Positions 63,411-64,000 of a DNA stretch of 64,000 nt are shown here, in pieces (the first letter of the stretch is position 1; the number at the start of each line of letters is the position of its first letter). The notes below the pieces were generated by a model, which searched no databases, had not been told where the DNA came from, and saw only the letters and a list, made by a program, of their open reading frames with translations. The translations under genes and the position numbers were made by a program. This stretch comes from Wuchereria bancrofti (lineage: Eukaryota; Nematoda; Chromadorea; Rhabditida; Onchocercidae). Where the stretch lies: assembly GCA_005281725.1 (NCBI GenBank), contig SSBO01000012.1, positions 22,853,965-22,917,964 on the forward strand, written 5' to 3'.

Positions 63411-63884
63411 AATTGTTTTAATTAATTATGTCACAACATTAATTATTTAATTCAGGAAAGATAATCATATCATCTTTTCCATTTTTTTTTAGCTTTCTTT
63501 TCTTCACTTTCTACATCCTACAAATAACATATGTGACTCATTACGTGACCTACGACCTATTGCTATATGCAGGTAGACATGCATCAACGTGATGGCGTAT
63601 CGTTTCACGTGTATATGAGCCGGGCGTTTCTGGGTTTCTTATGTTTATTCATTCGTTCTTTCTTGAAAACTTAGTATCAATTGGTGGTTGCGTCTATTTT
63701 ATTTGTTAATAAAGTGCTTAATACTTTCTTGGATTTCTACGTACAAATCACGTTTATGTTGAACGATGGTATACATTCCAGTCGTTATTTCTGTTTACTT
63801 ACTGTTTTTACGCCATTTCTGTATTAGTATTACAGATATTTTTTTTTGACGACTTTTATTTTTTATTTCTTTTTTATTAAAAAT
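63411..63884. other. Region between two minus-strand genes
   Basis: Contains a somewhat less AT-rich part (63540-63640). It should hold either the missing first exon of the TSP1 gene or only spacer. I could not find a phase-consistent signal-peptide exon. Confidence 0.35.
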
Positions 63885-64000
63885 TTAAAACTTGCATAGC
63901 TTGTAACGCAATTTAAATCCCCATGTACCGAAACCATCGGTGAGAATATTTGCTTTATAAATGATAACGAAAGTATCGCTTTCACTTGCTATCCATGCAT
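63885..64000 (-). CDS. Last exon of an unidentified gene, partial
   Basis: The minus strand is open from the window edge to TAA at 63885-63887, reading SESDTFVIIYKANILTDGF then GTWGFKLRYKLCKF and stop. The alternation of hydrophobic and polar residues and the WGFKLRY end suggest a beta-sandwich edge strand, as in CUB-like modules or the SDGSNTDWGYKF-type end seen in some large ubiquitin ligases. This is only a resemblance. The rest of the gene lies outside the window. Confidence 0.45.
   Translation of the reverse strand, partial: AWIASESDTFVIIYKANILTDGFGTWGFKLRYKLCKF

Overview
The window is nuclear DNA of a nematode, most likely a clade III (filarial/spirurid) worm. It is very AT-rich. Genes are broken into many small exons with GT...(T)TTCAG introns of about 50 to 1000 bases, the intergenic DNA is full of minisatellites, and the proteins match metazoan families. 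Several start exons sit just after an acceptor-like TTTCAG/TTACAG, as expected for spliced-leader trans-splicing. Nothing prokaryotic is present: no operon-style ORFs, rRNA, CRISPR or insertion sequence. I found no convincing tRNA by eye.

Layout. 1-3.3 kb (+): a three-exon gene for a short secreted peptide precursor. 3.9-11.5 kb (-): nucleoporin Nup133, 24 exons. 11.5-16.9 kb: a gene-free repeat block with an inverted-repeat element, several tandem arrays and a 14-N assembly gap. 17.0-22.3 kb (-): the mitochondrial RNA helicase SUV3/SUPV3L1. 22.3-24.3 kb: a 78-bp satellite and other repeats. 24.3-29.2 kb (+): an unrecognised single-pass membrane protein with a Cys-rich outer part. 29.9-34.6 kb (-): a peroxisomal acyl-CoA oxidase of ACOX3 type. 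34.45-39.6 kb: a nearly perfect 1.1-kb inverted repeat whose roughly 3-kb loop carries the whole cdk-9 gene (+); the right arm ends in a stranded copy of ACOX3 exon 1. 39.8-42.2 kb (-): lipid-droplet-associated hydrolase (LDAH). 43.5-45.4 kb (-): the proteasome deubiquitinase Rpn11/PSMD14. 47.6-52.2 kb (+): an SLC19 (thiamine/folate-type) transporter. 54.5-58.0 kb (+): a putative Golgi-type nucleotide-sugar transferase. 59.3-60.6 kb (+): a small heat-shock protein. 61.1-63.4 kb (-): a thrombospondin type-1 domain protein with a Thr-rich linker. 63.9-64.0 kb (-): the last exon of a gene that runs off the window.

Most genes are unrelated housekeeping functions (nuclear pore, mitochondrial RNA decay, peroxisomal beta-oxidation, transcription elongation, lipid droplets, proteasome, vitamin uptake, stress). 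They do not form one pathway. The most informative features are structural: the inverted duplication around cdk-9, with reciprocal remnants of its two neighbouring genes in the arms; a probable GC-AG intron in Nup133; an ACOX3 reading frame that runs into an AAT microsatellite and ends in poly-Asn without a peroxisomal targeting tripeptide; and two new-looking secreted or membrane proteins. All gene models were spliced by eye from reading frame, splice consensus and family similarity. Exon edges given exactly were checked for phase; those marked approximate were not.
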